Origin: Rhodopseudomonas sp. BAL398
GTDB lineage: Bacteria > Pseudomonadota > Alphaproteobacteria > Rhizobiales > Xanthobacteraceae
Direction: 5' to 3'
NCBI RefSeq assembly: GCF_033001325.1
Contig: NZ_CP133111.1
Span: forward strand, 5,379,001 to 5,443,000
Length of the DNA: 64,000 nt
The translations under genes and the position numbers were made by a program. Each line of letters opens with the position of its first letter. Position 1 is the stretch's first letter. The notes under the pieces are model-generated. The model had not been told where the DNA came from and made no database searches. It worked only from the letters and a program-made list of their open reading frames with translations. Below are positions 54,991-64,000 of the stretch, one piece after another.

Positions 54991-55604
54991 TCCGCATCCT
55001 CCGCGATCAAATGATGGATGCCGGCGCGGAAATAGTCATAGCCGGTATAGATGGTGAACAGCGCCGAGATCCACAGCAGCAGCAGGCCGAGCTGGGTGGT
55101 GAACGGCAGCACCCGGTCGCCGGCCTCGCCGGCCAGCAGGAACCCGATCGCGATCAGCTGGATCGTGGTCTTCCATTTGGCGACCTTGGTGACCGGGACG
55201 CTGACCCGCAGCGCCGCCAGATATTCCCGCAGACCCGAGACCAGGATCTCGCGGCATAGGATCACGATCGCGGCCCACAGCGTCCAGCCATGGATGATGC
55301 CGTCGGCCGCCAGCATCAACAGGCAGGATGCTACCAGCAATTTGTCGGCGATCGGGTCGAGCATGCGGCCGAACGCCGAATGCTGGTCCCAGATCCGCGC
55401 GTAGTAGCCGTCCAGAAAATCCGTGATCGCCGCGGCGATGAACACCGCCAGCGCCATCCAGCGCAGCCACAGCGGTCCGTCCATGATCGACTGCGCATAG
55501 ATGCAGCCCACCACCACCGGGATCGCGGCGATTCTGGCGTAGGTCAGGAGGTTCGGGAGCGACAGCGAATGCTTCGCCGACCTGCTGGTCGAAACATTAT
55601 TCAT
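54987..55604 (-). CDS. pgsA: Phosphatidylglycerophosphate synthase PgsA
   Basis: A 205-residue membrane enzyme that makes PG phosphate from CDP-diacylglycerol. The CDP-alcohol phosphotransferase motif is complete (DGYYARIW, then GRMLDPIADK). Several hydrophobic helices. ATG 55604 is chosen over a TTG at 55616. It shares overlap with moaD. Confidence 0.96.
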   Translation of the reverse strand: MNNVSTSRSAKHSLSLPNLLTYARIAAIPVVVGCIYAQSIMDGPLWLRWMALAVFIAAAITDFLDGYYARIWDQHSAFGRMLDPIADKLLVASCLLMLAADGIIHGWTLWAAIVILCREILVSGLREYLAALRVSVPVTKVAKWKTTIQLIAIGFLLAGEAGDRVLPFTTQLGLLLLWISALFTIYTGYDYFRAGIHHLIAEDAE

Positions 55605-55730
55605 GCGTGTTACCAATACTGCCCGCGCTTCAAGGTCAACCTCCCGCAGCCATCGCGGCGTTCGGTTTCAGGAAAAGGTGAATCCACGCGCCGGTTCCGT
55701 CCTTTGATGTGGGTGAATGGCAGCAACCCG

Positions 55731-57797
55731 CTACCCCGGCTTGGCGTGGAAATAGTCGAAGATCCTGCGGGCGCTCTCGGCGCTGATTCCCGGAACTTTG
55801 CCGAGATCGCCCATCGATGCCCGCTCGATTTCCTTCAAGGTGCCGAAATGGTGCAGCAAGGCCCGCTTGCGGGTCGGGCCGATGCCGGGAATCTCCTGAA
55901 GGCCGGCCTCGCGGATATCCTTCTTACGCAGCTTTCGATGCGAGCCGATGACAAAGCGGTGCGCCTCGTCGCGCAATCGCTGGATGAAATACAGCACCGG
56001 ATCGCGTGGCTCCAGCTTCAGCGGATCGCGGCCCGGTACGAACAGGGTTTCGCGGCCGGCGTCGCGGTCCGGCCCCTTGGCGACCGCCATCAGCGTCACC
56101 CCGGTCAATCCCAGTTCGGTGAAGATCTCCTGCACGGCGTTGAGCTGGCCGCGACCGCCATCGATGATGACGAGGTCGGGCCATTGCGGCACGTCGTCGT
56201 CCCTCGGCTTGCCGGCGCCGTCGGCCGGTGGCGCCAGCAGCCGTTTGAAGCGGCGATGCAGCACCTCCTTCATCATGCCGTAATCGTCGCCGGGCGCGAG
56301 CCCCTCGGATTTGATGTTGAACTTGCGGTATTGATTCTTCACGAAGCCGTCGGGGCCGGCGACGATCATCGCGCCGACCGCATTGCTGCCCTGGATATGG
56401 CTGTTGTCATAGACCTCGATCCGCTTCGGCGGATGCGGCAGCCCGAGCGTGGTGACCAGCCCCTGCAGCAGCCTTGTCTGCGTTGCGGTGTCGGCGAGCT
56501 TGCGGCCCAGCGCCTCGCGCGCATTGGTCAGCGCGTGGGCGATCAGCTCCTTCTTTTCGCCGCGCTGCGGCACCGCGACCTCGACCTTGAAGCCGGCCTT
56601 GATGCCGAGCGCGCTGGCCAGCAGCTCGGTTTCCTCGATGGCGTGCGACAGCAGGATCAGTTTCGGCGGCGGCTTGTCGTCGTAGAACTGCGCCAGGAAC
56701 GAGGCCAGCACCTCCTCGGCGGTGAACGATTTCTCGGCGCGCGGGAAATAGGCGCGGTTGCCCCAGTTCTGGCCGGTGCGGAAGAAGAACACCTCGACGC
56801 AGGAATAGCCGCCCTCCTGATGGATCGCGAATACGTCGGCTTCCTCGACGGTGCGCGGATTGATGCCCTGCTGCGACTGGATCGCCGACAGCGCCGCCAG
56901 GCGGTCGCGATACAGTGCCGCGGTCTCAAATTCGAGTTCGGCGGAGGCCTTTTCCATCTCGGCCGCCAATTGCTGCTTCACCACCCGGCTGCGCCCGGAA
57001 AGAAAGTCGGTGGCCTCGCGCACCAGCTCGGTATAGCCGGGAAAATCGATCTCGCTGGTGCAGGGCCCGGCGCAGCGCCGGATCTGGTACAATAGGCACG
57101 GCCGGGTCCGGCTTTCGAAAAACGAATCGGTGCAGGAGCGCACCAGAAACGCCCGCTGCAGCGCCGTGATGGTGCGGTTGACCGCGCCGACCGAGGCGAA
57201 CGGCCCGAAATAGCGGCCCGGCCGCGACTGCGCGCCGCGATGTTTGAGGATCTGCGGCGCCCAGTGATCGCCGCTGATCAGGATATAGGGAAACGACTTG
57301 TCGTCGCGCAGCAGCACGTTGAAGCGCGGCCGCAGCTGCTTGATCAGATTGGCCTCGAGCAGCAGCGCCTCGGTCTCGGTGGCGGTGGAGATGATTTCCA
57401 CCACCACGGTGGCGGCGATCATCCGGGCGATGCGCATCACATGGCCGGTCGGCCGCGCATAGGACGACAGCCGCTTCTGCACGTTCTTGGCCTTGCCGAC
57501 ATAGAGCACGTCGTTGGCGGCGTTGAGCATCCGGTAGACGCCGGGCGAGGTCGGCGCATGGCGCACCGCATGGGCGATCGCGGCCCGACCGACCGCGAGC
57601 GGGCCTTCCGCCACGGCCTCCGCGGAATCGTCGATTTCCTCCGGCAGCCGCGACTCGTCGTCTTCGTCGGCGGCCAGCGCGGCGGTGGCGGTGTCGATGT
57701 CCGGCGCTGGCGAAGGCTCGGGCGAGGCCGGCGTCGACGCGGGGGCTGGCACTGATGCGGCCAACGCATCGGGGATCTCGGTGGGGTCGTCAATCAT
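55731..57797 (-). CDS. uvrC: UvrABC excinuclease subunit C
   Basis: A 688-residue nucleotide excision repair nuclease. N-terminal GIY-YIG domain ([20 protein letters not shown]), UvrB-binding region ([20 protein letters not shown]), RNase H-like endonuclease ([20 protein letters not shown]) and C-terminal HhH motif ([18 protein letters not shown]). Residues 1-75 are an acidic Ala/Pro extension absent from E. coli UvrC. Incises on both sides of a lesion with UvrA/B. It lies 126 bp upstream of pgsA. Confidence 0.98.
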   Translation of the reverse strand: MIDDPTEIPDALAASVPAPASTPASPEPSPAPDIDTATAALAADEDDESRLPEEIDDSAEAVAEGPLAVGRAAIAHAVRHAPTSPGVYRMLNAANDVLYVGKAKNVQKRLSSYARPTGHVMRIARMIAATVVVEIISTATETEALLLEANLIKQLRPRFNVLLRDDKSFPYILISGDHWAPQILKHRGAQSRPGRYFGPFASVGAVNRTITALQRAFLVRSCTDSFFESRTRPCLLYQIRRCAGPCTSEIDFPGYTELVREATDFLSGRSRVVKQQLAAEMEKASAELEFETAALYRDRLAALSAIQSQQGINPRTVEEADVFAIHQEGGYSCVEVFFFRTGQNWGNRAYFPRAEKSFTAEEVLASFLAQFYDDKPPPKLILLSHAIEETELLASALGIKAGFKVEVAVPQRGEKKELIAHALTNAREALGRKLADTATQTRLLQGLVTTLGLPHPPKRIEVYDNSHIQGSNAVGAMIVAGPDGFVKNQYRKFNIKSEGLAPGDDYGMMKEVLHRRFKRLLAPPADGAGKPRDDDVPQWPDLVIIDGGRGQLNAVQEIFTELGLTGVTLMAVAKGPDRDAGRETLFVPGRDPLKLEPRDPVLYFIQRLRDEAHRFVIGSHRKLRKKDIREAGLQEIPGIGPTRKRALLHHFGTLKEIERASMGDLGKVPGISAESARRIFDYFHAKPG

Positions 57798-57913
57798 GGT
57801 TCTAAACTAGGTGTTCCAGGGCGCCGCTGCCAGCGCGGCAGCGGGCCGGGCAGCGGTTCCGCTACGGCGAAATTAGGATTCTGTTAAGAACAATCCTTTG
57901 CCATCGTGCTGGA

Positions 57914-57928
57914 TTAACGACTGCTTAA
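57914..57928 (+). promoter_or_regulatory. CtrA-like box upstream of the outer-membrane protein gene
   Basis: TTAA-N7-TTAA (57914-57917 and 57925-57928), matching the alphaproteobacterial CtrA consensus TTAA-N7-TTAA(C), 138 bp before the ATG at 58066. The region 57860-57960 is A/T-rich and likely carries the promoter. Such short sites occur by chance. Confidence 0.4.
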
Positions 57929-58065
57929 GCTAAAACTTTCCATAAACCTTATCAGAAAAAGTCGGAAACCCTTAGCCATACGGGTTCGCTTGCGGCCCTC
58001 ATTTTCGAAGGCTGCCGGCATGACGGGCGATCGTCACACCGGTCGCGACGTCGAGGAGAGTTGAT

Positions 58066-58695
58066 ATGCGTAAATGTGCAATGGCAGCGGCGGCCCTGTT
58101 TGCCGCAGGAATGACAGTCGCGCAGGCGGCGGATCTGCCCTACGGATCTTATGGTGCGCGCGCGCCCTATACGGTGAATCAGCCGCTCAATGCCTATAGC
58201 TGGGCCGGCCCCTATCTGGGCGGCAATCTCGGCTACAATTGGGGCGACACCACCAATAACCCCACCAAGCCCTCGGGCTTCGCCGGCGGCGTTCAGGCCG
58301 GTTACAATTGGCAGTCCGGCGCGCTGGTGTTCGGCGCCGAAGGCGACATTCAGGCCAATGGCGCCGAAGAGACCTTCGCGCCCTGGAAGTTTTCCAACCC
58401 GTGGTTCGGAACCGTGCGCGGCCGGGTCGGCTATTCCTTCGCCAATGTGTTGTTCTACGGCACCGCCGGTCTGGCGTTCGGCGAAGTGCGCGGCGAGACC
58501 TACGGCCTGTCGGAAAGCCACACCACCGCCGGCTGGACCGCGGGCGTCGGCGCCGAATTCGGCTTCGCGCCGAACTGGAGCGCCAAGGTCGAATATCTCT
58601 ATGTCGATCTGTCCAACAGCCGGTTCAGCATCACCGGGATGCCCAACGGCTACGAGTTCGGCCTGGTTCGCGCCGGCGTGAACTATCACTTCTAA
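58066..58695 (+). CDS. Outer-membrane beta-barrel protein (Omp25/31-like)
   Basis: A 209-residue protein with signal peptide MRKCAMAAAALFAAGMTVAQ (cleaved near AQAAD). The mature part is an eight-stranded barrel: WAGPYLGGNLGYNWGDTTNN, AGYNWQSGALVFGAEGDI, VRGRVGYSFANVLFYGTAGL and a C-terminal Phe (AGVNYHF). It fits the Omp25/Omp31 family of rhizobial and Brucella surface proteins. A terminator follows. Confidence 0.9.
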   Translation: MRKCAMAAAALFAAGMTVAQAADLPYGSYGARAPYTVNQPLNAYSWAGPYLGGNLGYNWGDTTNNPTKPSGFAGGVQAGYNWQSGALVFGAEGDIQANGAEETFAPWKFSNPWFGTVRGRVGYSFANVLFYGTAGLAFGEVRGETYGLSESHTTAGWTAGVGAEFGFAPNWSAKVEYLYVDLSNSRFSITGMPNGYEFGLVRAGVNYHF

Positions 58696-58739
58696 TCGCG
58701 ACCCAAATATTCGCGATAAAAAACGGCACCACCAAAACT

Positions 58740-58766
58740 CCCGGCCCGCTTGGCCGGGATTTTTTT
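58740..58766 (+). terminator. Rho-independent terminator of the outer-membrane protein gene
   Basis: CCCGGCC (58740-58746) pairs with GGCCGGG (58752-58758) across a 5-nt loop, followed by ATTTTTTT. Confidence 0.88.
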
Positions 58767-58817
58767 GTGATCGACCACGCGATGGACAGGGCTTCGGCCG
58801 GCTTCTAACATTGCGGA

Positions 58818-59681
58818 ATGGAACCCGGACAACCCAGTCGAACCGCACTCGGCGCCGCCGGGCTTCGCGCCGCCCATCAGGTCCTGGACCATGGAGCGAT
58901 TTTCTCCGATCCGCTTGCGGTGCGGATCCTCGGTGGCGATGCCGCGCAGTTGATGCGTGACGCTGAGGCCGACCCGTGGCGGCAGCGCTTGCGCTGGTTC
59001 ATCGCGATGCGTAGCCGGCTGGCCGAAGATGCGCTGAAGGCCGCGGCAGAGCAGCGCGGTGTGCGCCAATTGGTCGTGCTCGGTGCCGGGCTCGATACCT
59101 TCGCGTATCGCCGCGTGGTCGACGGTTTGCGGGTGTTCGAGGTCGACCATCCGCAGACCCAGATCTGGAAGCGACAGCGGCTGGCCGATGCGTCGATTGC
59201 GTTGCCGGATATGCTCTGTTTCGTGCCGGTCGATTTCGAACGCGACGGTCTCTCCGAAGCGCTGGCCGCTGCCGGGTTCAAGGCGGCCGAGCCGGCGTTC
59301 TTCAGCTGGCTCGGTGTGGTGCCATATCTGACCGAGGAGGCGATCTTTGCGACGCTCGGTTTGATCGGCCGCCTGCCGGGCGGCGCCGAAGTGGTTTTCG
59401 ACTATGTTAATCCGAGCGCGTCGAGGGCCGCGCCCGCCGGCAGCGATGCCATCGCGGCGGAGACAGCACGGCAGGCGCTCAAGGACCGGGTTGCCGAACT
59501 CGGCGAGCCGATCCACAGCTACTTCGAGACCGACATCCTTTGCGCCCGACTGGCGCAACTCGGATTTGATGGCGTCGCGGATTTCGGACCCGAGCAATTG
59601 GCGGCGCGGTTTTTTCCGGGCCGTGCGCGGGCAGGTTCGGGCGGCGGCGCGCACATCATGCATGCAATGGCGGGCGCCTGA
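58818..59681 (+). CDS. Class I SAM-dependent methyltransferase (LCM/TIGR00027-like)
   Basis: A 287-residue methyltransferase. N-terminal AAHQVLDHGAIFSDPLAVRI, the SAM site LVVLGAGLDTFAYRR and a VFEVDHPQTQIWKR segment are hallmarks of the leucine carboxyl methyltransferase-like family, often linked to polyketide or unknown small-molecule methylation. The substrate is unknown. Monocistronic. Confidence 0.9.
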   Translation: MEPGQPSRTALGAAGLRAAHQVLDHGAIFSDPLAVRILGGDAAQLMRDAEADPWRQRLRWFIAMRSRLAEDALKAAAEQRGVRQLVVLGAGLDTFAYRRVVDGLRVFEVDHPQTQIWKRQRLADASIALPDMLCFVPVDFERDGLSEALAAAGFKAAEPAFFSWLGVVPYLTEEAIFATLGLIGRLPGGAEVVFDYVNPSASRAAPAGSDAIAAETARQALKDRVAELGEPIHSYFETDILCARLAQLGFDGVADFGPEQLAARFFPGRARAGSGGGAHIMHAMAGA

Positions 59682-59714
59682 TCCTGCAAGGGCGACCGGC
59701 GCCGTGGCCGGCAA

Positions 59715-59927
59715 TCAGCTCACCACCAGATTGACCGCCTTGGGGCCTTTGCCCTTCTTGTCGGGTTCGACCTCGAAAGTGATGCGCTGACCTTCGATCA
59801 GGTCTTTCAAGCCGGCCCGCTCGACCGCCGTGATATGCACGAAAACGTCGCGGCCGCCATCATCCGGCTTGATGAAGCCGTAGCCGCGTTCACCATTGAA
59901 GAACTTCACCGTTCCCGACATCGCCAT
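59715..59927 (-). CDS. Cold-shock protein (CspA family)
   Basis: A 70-residue OB-fold nucleic acid chaperone with both RNP motifs: GTVKFFNGERGYGFIKP and DVFVHITAVERAG. ATG 59927 has GAGGAG seven bases upstream. The 59928-60221 gap is probably its long leader and promoter. Confidence 0.97.
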   Translation of the reverse strand: MAMSGTVKFFNGERGYGFIKPDDGGRDVFVHITAVERAGLKDLIEGQRITFEVEPDKKGKGPKAVNLVVS

Positions 59928-60221
59928 CCGGAAACTCCTCCCCCGCAATGCTAGCCGCTGCGCGCCCGCGCATCGACGCGAGCTGGCATTGCGCTGCCGG
60001 AAAGCTTGGCCATGCAAGCGAGACCTGCGAGCCGCGGGTCCTTGGAAATACGCCTTAAGGCCTTGTCACTCCGCCGCCCCCATTCGCGGAAGCGGAACGT
60101 AACGCCAGTCCTAATGAACTAAAGCATAATACGGTTTTGCCGGGATTGCCTACGGTCCTGATGCGACTTTTCGTACCGAGCCGGGATTCGCAAACAAGTA
60201 GCTGAATTTCGCGGCAAGTAG

Positions 60222-61082
60222 CTAAAGTTTTGGCAGTTCAAGCCGGAAGCGGCCCGCGCCGCCCTGGCCCAACGGCTTTTCCAGCTCGGGCAGGATCGCC
60301 TTCAACTCGCCGGCCAGCGTCCAGGGCGGATTCACCACCAGGACACCGGCGGAGGTGAGGCCGCCCTCGGCGCTCTGCGGCGCCACGCTGAACTCCAGGC
60401 GCAGGCATTTTCCGGTACCGCCGGTCGAACTGACGATCTCGGTGACATGGCGGGCGAGGGTGTCGGTGGCGCGGCGGCTTTTCACCGGATACCACAGCAG
60501 ATAGCTGCCGGTCGGCCATTTCGCATAGGCCGCGCTAAAACCGTCGGCCATCCGCTCGAACTCGTCCTTGCGCTCGAATGGCGGATCGATCAGCACCAGG
60601 CCGCGGCGCTCCTTCGGCGGCACGAAGGCCGGCAGTGCCACCCAGCCGTCGAGATCGACCACCCGGGCCTGGGTGTCGCGGCGCAGCGCGTCGACAAGGC
60701 GTTTGCGGGCGCCATTTTCGATTTCGCAGGCCACCAGGCTGTCCTGCGGCCGCAGCAGCGCGCGGGCGATCAGCGGCGACCCCGGATAGGCGGCGAGGCC
60801 GCGCTGCGGATTGAAGGCCCGGACGATATCGAGATAGGGCGCCACCAGCGGCGCGGCCTTCTCGGACAGCCGCGCCTGCATCAGCCGGGCGATGCCGGTG
60901 AGCCATTCGCCGCTGCGCTGGGATTCCTCGCCGGTCAGATCGTAAATTCCGGCGCCCGCATGGGTGTCGATCACCCGAAACGGCGCCGGTTTGTCCTGCA
61001 AATAGGTCAGGATCCGAACCAGCACGAGATGTTTGATGACGTCGGCAAAGCCGCCGGCGTGGAAGGCGTGGCGATAATTCAT
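60222..61082 (-). CDS. rlmJ: 23S rRNA (adenine2030-N6)-methyltransferase RlmJ
   Basis: A 286-residue methyltransferase. It starts MNYRHAFHAGGFADVIKHLV, with the SAM region VIDTHAGAGIYDL and the catalytic LVLIDPPFERKDEF (DPPF). ATG 61082 is chosen over a TTG at 61088. It is divergent from the CheY-like gene. Confidence 0.94.
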   Translation of the reverse strand: MNYRHAFHAGGFADVIKHLVLVRILTYLQDKPAPFRVIDTHAGAGIYDLTGEESQRSGEWLTGIARLMQARLSEKAAPLVAPYLDIVRAFNPQRGLAAYPGSPLIARALLRPQDSLVACEIENGARKRLVDALRRDTQARVVDLDGWVALPAFVPPKERRGLVLIDPPFERKDEFERMADGFSAAYAKWPTGSYLLWYPVKSRRATDTLARHVTEIVSSTGGTGKCLRLEFSVAPQSAEGGLTSAGVLVVNPPWTLAGELKAILPELEKPLGQGGAGRFRLELPKL

Positions 61083-61411
61083 CGCCAAGCACTAGCAGGC
61101 CGCGGCGGGCACCGCCACGCCTGAGCGGCCCGCCGTGGTCGAATCGCCGGCCAGCCTGGCCCAGTAGGAGCACGAGGCCGCCGAACCGCCGCAAATTTCC
61201 TAAAAATGCCGATTGTGGGAAAATGCCCCTCCATAGCCACAGCGCCACGGCGCGGCGGCGCGGCAAGATTAACGGGCTGTTTAACCACCGGTGCTACTCA
61301 TGGTCGACCGGAAAGCCGGCGGGCTGTTGCCCGCGCTGTTTCGGGCGACCCGGTCGTGGCCGGAAGATCGATATTTCGGTGCACCCGCGCGGTGGGCTAT
61401 GGGAGTTGAAG
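61083..61411. other. Divergent intergenic region between rlmJ and the CheY-like gene
   Basis: About 330 bp. A near-CtrA arrangement (TTAA, 8-bp spacer, TTAA at 61269-61284; consensus spacer is seven) lies 128 bp before the CheY ATG. No gene or hairpin terminator is evident; the leftmost third would carry the rlmJ promoter. Confidence 0.45.
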
Positions 61412-61807
61412 ATGGCGGTTGATCTAACGATGTCGGTGCTGGTGGTCGACGACTACAACACCATGATCCGTATCATTCGCAATCTTCTCAAGCAGATCGG
61501 TTTCGAGCATATCGACGATGCCAGCGACGGCTCGGCGGCGCTGGAAAAGATGCGGGTGAAGAAATACGGGCTGGTGATCTCGGACTGGAACATGGAGCCG
61601 ATGACGGGTTACGACCTGCTCAAGGAGGTCCGCGCCGATCCCAATCTGGCGATGACCAAATTCATCATGATCACCGCCGAATCCAAGACCGAGAACGTGA
61701 TCGCGGCCAAGAAGGCCGGCGTGAACAATTACATCGTCAAGCCGTTCAATGCCGCGACGCTGAAGACCAAGATCGACGCCGTGTTCCCGGATCACGTCCC
61801 GGCCTAA
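61412..61807 (+). CDS. cheY: CheY-like single-domain response regulator
   Basis: A 131-residue receiver domain with no output domain. The acidic pair (Asp13-Asp14 in VLVVDDYNTM), the phosphoacceptor Asp58 (VISDWNMEPMTGYDLL) and the switch ITAES and VKPFNAAT motifs match CheY closely. Phosphorylated CheY binds the flagellar motor switch; single receivers can also serve other pathways. A CheZ gene lies 40 kb upstream in the window. Confidence 0.9.
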   Translation: MAVDLTMSVLVVDDYNTMIRIIRNLLKQIGFEHIDDASDGSAALEKMRVKKYGLVISDWNMEPMTGYDLLKEVRADPNLAMTKFIMITAESKTENVIAAKKAGVNNYIVKPFNAATLKTKIDAVFPDHVPA

Positions 61808-61890
61808 CGCCGGGCTTCGCGACCGGGCCACACGCCCGGCGGCGTGCTTCACGGCCGGCCGAAAAGAAACTGATAGAACCCCGCTTGATT

Positions 61891-61998
61891 TCGTCATTGC
61901 GAGCGCAGGGCGGCGCGCAGCGCCGTCCGCCAGCGACGCAATCCAGGGGCGCCAGGCGCAGACTGGATTGCTTCGTCGCTTCGCTCCTCGCAATGACG
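61891..61998. repeat. Dispersed repeat, type B (CATTGCGAG family), copy 2
   Basis: Begins TCGTCATTGCGAG and ends CTCGCAATGACGA, with ATCCAG/CTGGAT inside; same family as 52881-52992. It lies between the CheY-like gene and the HAD phosphatase gene. Confidence 0.8.
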
Positions 61999-62066
61999 AC
62001 GTTGAAGGCCTGGTTTCGTTGATCGGCTTTTGAGTCAAACTCTCAGGATGACGTCCAGCCGCGTTT

Positions 62067-62921
62067 CTACCAGCGCAGCTCGCGGGTCAGCGCCAGCGGC
62101 GGATGCCCGAACAATTCCTTCACCGCCACGGAATCCAACTGATCGATGCCCGCAAAGGCGTCGGCGTGGATGCCGCGGGTGACGAACAGGCAGTCGATCC
62201 CGAAGCCTTGGGCGCCGGTCAGGTCGGTGCGCACCGAATCGCCGATCGCCAGCACGCGCTCGACCGGCGTCGCGGCCTTGCGGCAGGATCGCGCGATCGC
62301 CATCGCCCGATCATAGATCGGCCGGTGCGGCTTGCCGTAGAAAATCACCTCGCCGCCGAGTTCGCGATACAATTCGGCGATCGCGCCGGCGCAATAGATC
62401 AGACGGTCGCCGCGCTCCACCACGATATCGGGATTGGCGCAGACCAGCGTCAATTTGCGCGCCAGCGCCTCGCCCATCATCTGGCGATAATCCTCGGCCG
62501 ATTCGGTCTCGTCGTCGAACGGGCCGGTGCAGATGATGTAGTCGGCCTTGTCCAGCGGCGTCATCACCATGTCGAGTCCGCGATGGATCGAATTGTCGCG
62601 ATCGGGACCGAGCCAGAACACCGCCTGGCCGGGATGGTCGGCGATGAAGTTGCGGGCGAGATCGCCGGACGAGACGATCGCGTCGTAGCAATCATCCGGC
62701 ACCTGCAGCTTGCGCAATTGCCGCTGCACCGAATCCGCCGGCCGCGGCGCGTTGGTGATCAAGATCACCGTGCTGCCCTGGGCGCGGACCGCGCGCAACG
62801 CCGCGCAAGCCTCGGGAAAGGATTCGAGGCCGTTATGAACCACGCCCCAGATATCGCTGAGCACGACGTCGACGCCGCCGACCAGATCGCGCAAATGTTC
62901 GACAAAACGCAGTGTGGTCAT
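62067..62921 (-). CDS. HAD-superfamily phosphatase, class IIA (TIGR01459/NagD-like)
   Basis: A 284-residue phosphatase. N-terminal VVLSDIWGVVHNGLESFPEA carries the nucleophile DxW motif; VILITNAPRPADSVQRQL is the second motif (Asn), and VLAIGDSVRTDLTGAQGFGI the acidic third. This is the class IIA (NagD/AraL) fold, with substrates such as nucleotides or sugar phosphates. It is divergent from nothing nearby and follows the EAL gene by 12 bp on the same strand. Confidence 0.9.
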   Translation of the reverse strand: MTTLRFVEHLRDLVGGVDVVLSDIWGVVHNGLESFPEACAALRAVRAQGSTVILITNAPRPADSVQRQLRKLQVPDDCYDAIVSSGDLARNFIADHPGQAVFWLGPDRDNSIHRGLDMVMTPLDKADYIICTGPFDDETESAEDYRQMMGEALARKLTLVCANPDIVVERGDRLIYCAGAIAELYRELGGEVIFYGKPHRPIYDRAMAIARSCRKAATPVERVLAIGDSVRTDLTGAQGFGIDCLFVTRGIHADAFAGIDQLDSVAVKELFGHPPLALTRELRW

Positions 62922-62933
62922 GGCGTCAAGCGC

Positions 62934-64000
62934 TCAGCCCGGGCCGCTCGCGCGGCGCGCCAGCGCGGCATTGCCGGTGAGGCGGGGCGGATCGATCCGG
63001 CCGGCCTCCCGGGAGAACTCGATCTGCGGGGGCTTGCCTGCGTCATGATGGGGGGCTCGGGAATCCGGTTGTGAGATGTTGGGGGCGGCCGCTGAGGCGG
63101 GCGCGGCTTCGGGCCGCAACGGGCGCGGCGCCGCGAACAAGAACCCCTGCCCAAAGCGCACATCGTAGTCAAGCAGATCGACCACCGCGCGCTCGCCCTC
63201 GATCCGCTCGGCGATCAGGTCGATGCCGAAGCGGCCGAGCAGATCGGACAAGTCGGCCGGATGAATGTCGGAGGCCGGATATTCGCGCGGATCGAGCAGC
63301 AGCATCGCCGGCACCTTGATGTAACGCACGCCACGATCGGCCAGTTCGCGCGGATCGATGCGCAGATCGGTGACGTGGTCGATCGAGAAGCGGTAGCCGC
63401 GCTGCGCCAGCGCCGCCAGATGCTCGACCTCCGCGGGGCCGAGGTTGCGGAACATGGACTGCTTGAATTCGAGGACGAAGGACGACGCCAGCGCGCGGTT
63501 GGCCTCCAGAAAATCCAGGCACTGGGCAAACCCGTCGGGGTCGGCCAGCGTGGTCGCGGCGACGTTGCAGAACACCCCGACTTCCTTGTTGCGGACCATC
63601 AGCCGGCGCAACACCTGCATGCAACGCAGCATCACCGCATGGTCGATCTGCCCCATCAGCCCGGCCGATTGCGCGGTCGGGATGAATTCATCCGCGGTGA
63701 CGACCAGATTGCCGTCGTCGCGCAGCCGGGTCACCGCCTCGTAGAACCGCACCTTGCGTTGCGGCAGCGTTACCGTCGGTTGCAGATAGATATCGATGCG
63801 ATTGGCCTCGACCGCGTTGCGGATGATGGCCAGCAATTGCGCCGCGTCGCGCTGCGCGGGCGCCGGCGCGGCGGCAGTTGTGGCGGCAGTTGTGACGGGC
63901 TGCCCGACGCTCGGCGCGGCAATGGCCTCGCTTGCTTGCGCCGGCCTATCGGGTTCGGCCGCAGCCGGCTTTGCGGCAGGGATGCCGGCTTCGAGCATCT
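62934..64000 (-). CDS. Degenerate EAL-domain protein (5' end outside window)
   Basis: At least 354 residues; the frame is open at the right edge. It has an Ala/Pro-rich N-terminal linker and an EAL-type barrel. Signature residues look altered: YEAVTRLR in place of EAL+R, LEFKQSMF where ExTE is expected, and SIDHVTDL where DDFG is expected; only a loose KVPAMLLLD follows. It is probably a non-catalytic c-di-GMP sensor or scaffold. It lies 12 bp upstream of the HAD phosphatase gene. Confidence 0.85.
   Translation of the reverse strand, partial: MLEAGIPAAKPAAAEPDRPAQASEAIAAPSVGQPVTTAATTAAAPAPAQRDAAQLLAIIRNAVEANRIDIYLQPTVTLPQRKVRFYEAVTRLRDDGNLVVTADEFIPTAQSAGLMGQIDHAVMLRCMQVLRRLMVRNKEVGVFCNVAATTLADPDGFAQCLDFLEANRALASSFVLEFKQSMFRNLGPAEVEHLAALAQRGYRFSIDHVTDLRIDPRELADRGVRYIKVPAMLLLDPREYPASDIHPADLSDLLGRFGIDLIAERIEGERAVVDLLDYDVRFGQGFLFAAPRPLRPEAAPASAAAPNISQPDSRAPHHDAGKPPQIEFSREAGRIDPPRLTGNAALARRASGPG

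Overview
This window looks like core chromosome of a GC-rich alphaproteobacterium of the Nitrobacteraceae (Bradyrhizobiaceae), most likely Rhodopseudomonas. The reasons are the GC-rich codon use, typical rhizobial gene neighbours (ubiA, PmbA, waaA-lpxK, DUF2093; pgsA-moaD-moaE-prmB), short dispersed inverted repeats of the kind seen in Bradyrhizobium and Rhodopseudomonas, HrcA/CIRCE-type control of groESL, and a protein that matches the fluoroacetate dehalogenase RPA1163 of R. palustris at every catalytic position I can number. No tRNA, rRNA, insertion sequence, integrase or CRISPR array is visible. The species call is inference.

Layout. 0-5 kb: 3' end of ftsH, a GT-C type membrane glycosyltransferase, an AzlC/AzlD exporter pair and a TetR regulator. 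5-10.6 kb: glycolate oxidase glcD-glcE-glcF, with a repeat element between glcD and glcE, then a histone H1-like Lys/Ala protein with an acidic tail. 11-17.7 kb: a TorF-type outer-membrane protein, a fused ABC exporter, two exported proteins and a CrtI-like oxidoreductase. 17.8-20 kb: groES-groEL with a readable promoter and a CIRCE operator. 20-26 kb: a lipoprotein, CheZ, an L,D-transpeptidase, a DUF2076 protein, and a GT2/YdjC pair resembling the lipid-linked aminosugar pair FlmF2/NaxD. 26-29 kb: hisZ-hisG and rsmE. 29-37 kb: ubiA flanked by two accessory clusters (MarR-hydrolase-membrane protein-MFS; epoxide hydrolase-EamA-LysR). 37-47 kb: PmbA, a CysQ-like phosphatase, waaA-lpxK, a dienelactone-hydrolase-like protein lacking its nucleophile, xseA and purD.

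47-49.2 kb is the most unusual stretch. It holds the fluoroacetate dehalogenase, followed by two small overlapping genes whose promoter is overlapped by a perfect 28-bp palindrome; these look like a small effector/immunity-type module. 49-58 kb is RNA and DNA housekeeping (tadA, rluB with a very long low-complexity N-terminus, rsmD, prmB, moaE, moaD, pgsA, uvrC). 58-64 kb has an outer-membrane beta-barrel, a methyltransferase, a cold-shock protein, rlmJ, a CheY-type receiver, a HAD phosphatase and a degenerate EAL-domain protein that runs off the right edge.

Functional links: glcDEF oxidise glycolate. waaA and lpxK build lipid A-Kdo, and the GT2/YdjC pair and the GT-C enzyme could decorate it. 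CheZ at 21 kb and the CheY-like receiver at 61 kb could form a phosphorelay pair, although no other che genes are present. Start codons were chosen from overlaps, Shine-Dalgarno sequences and family N-termini. Family names were assigned by reading motifs, with no database search.
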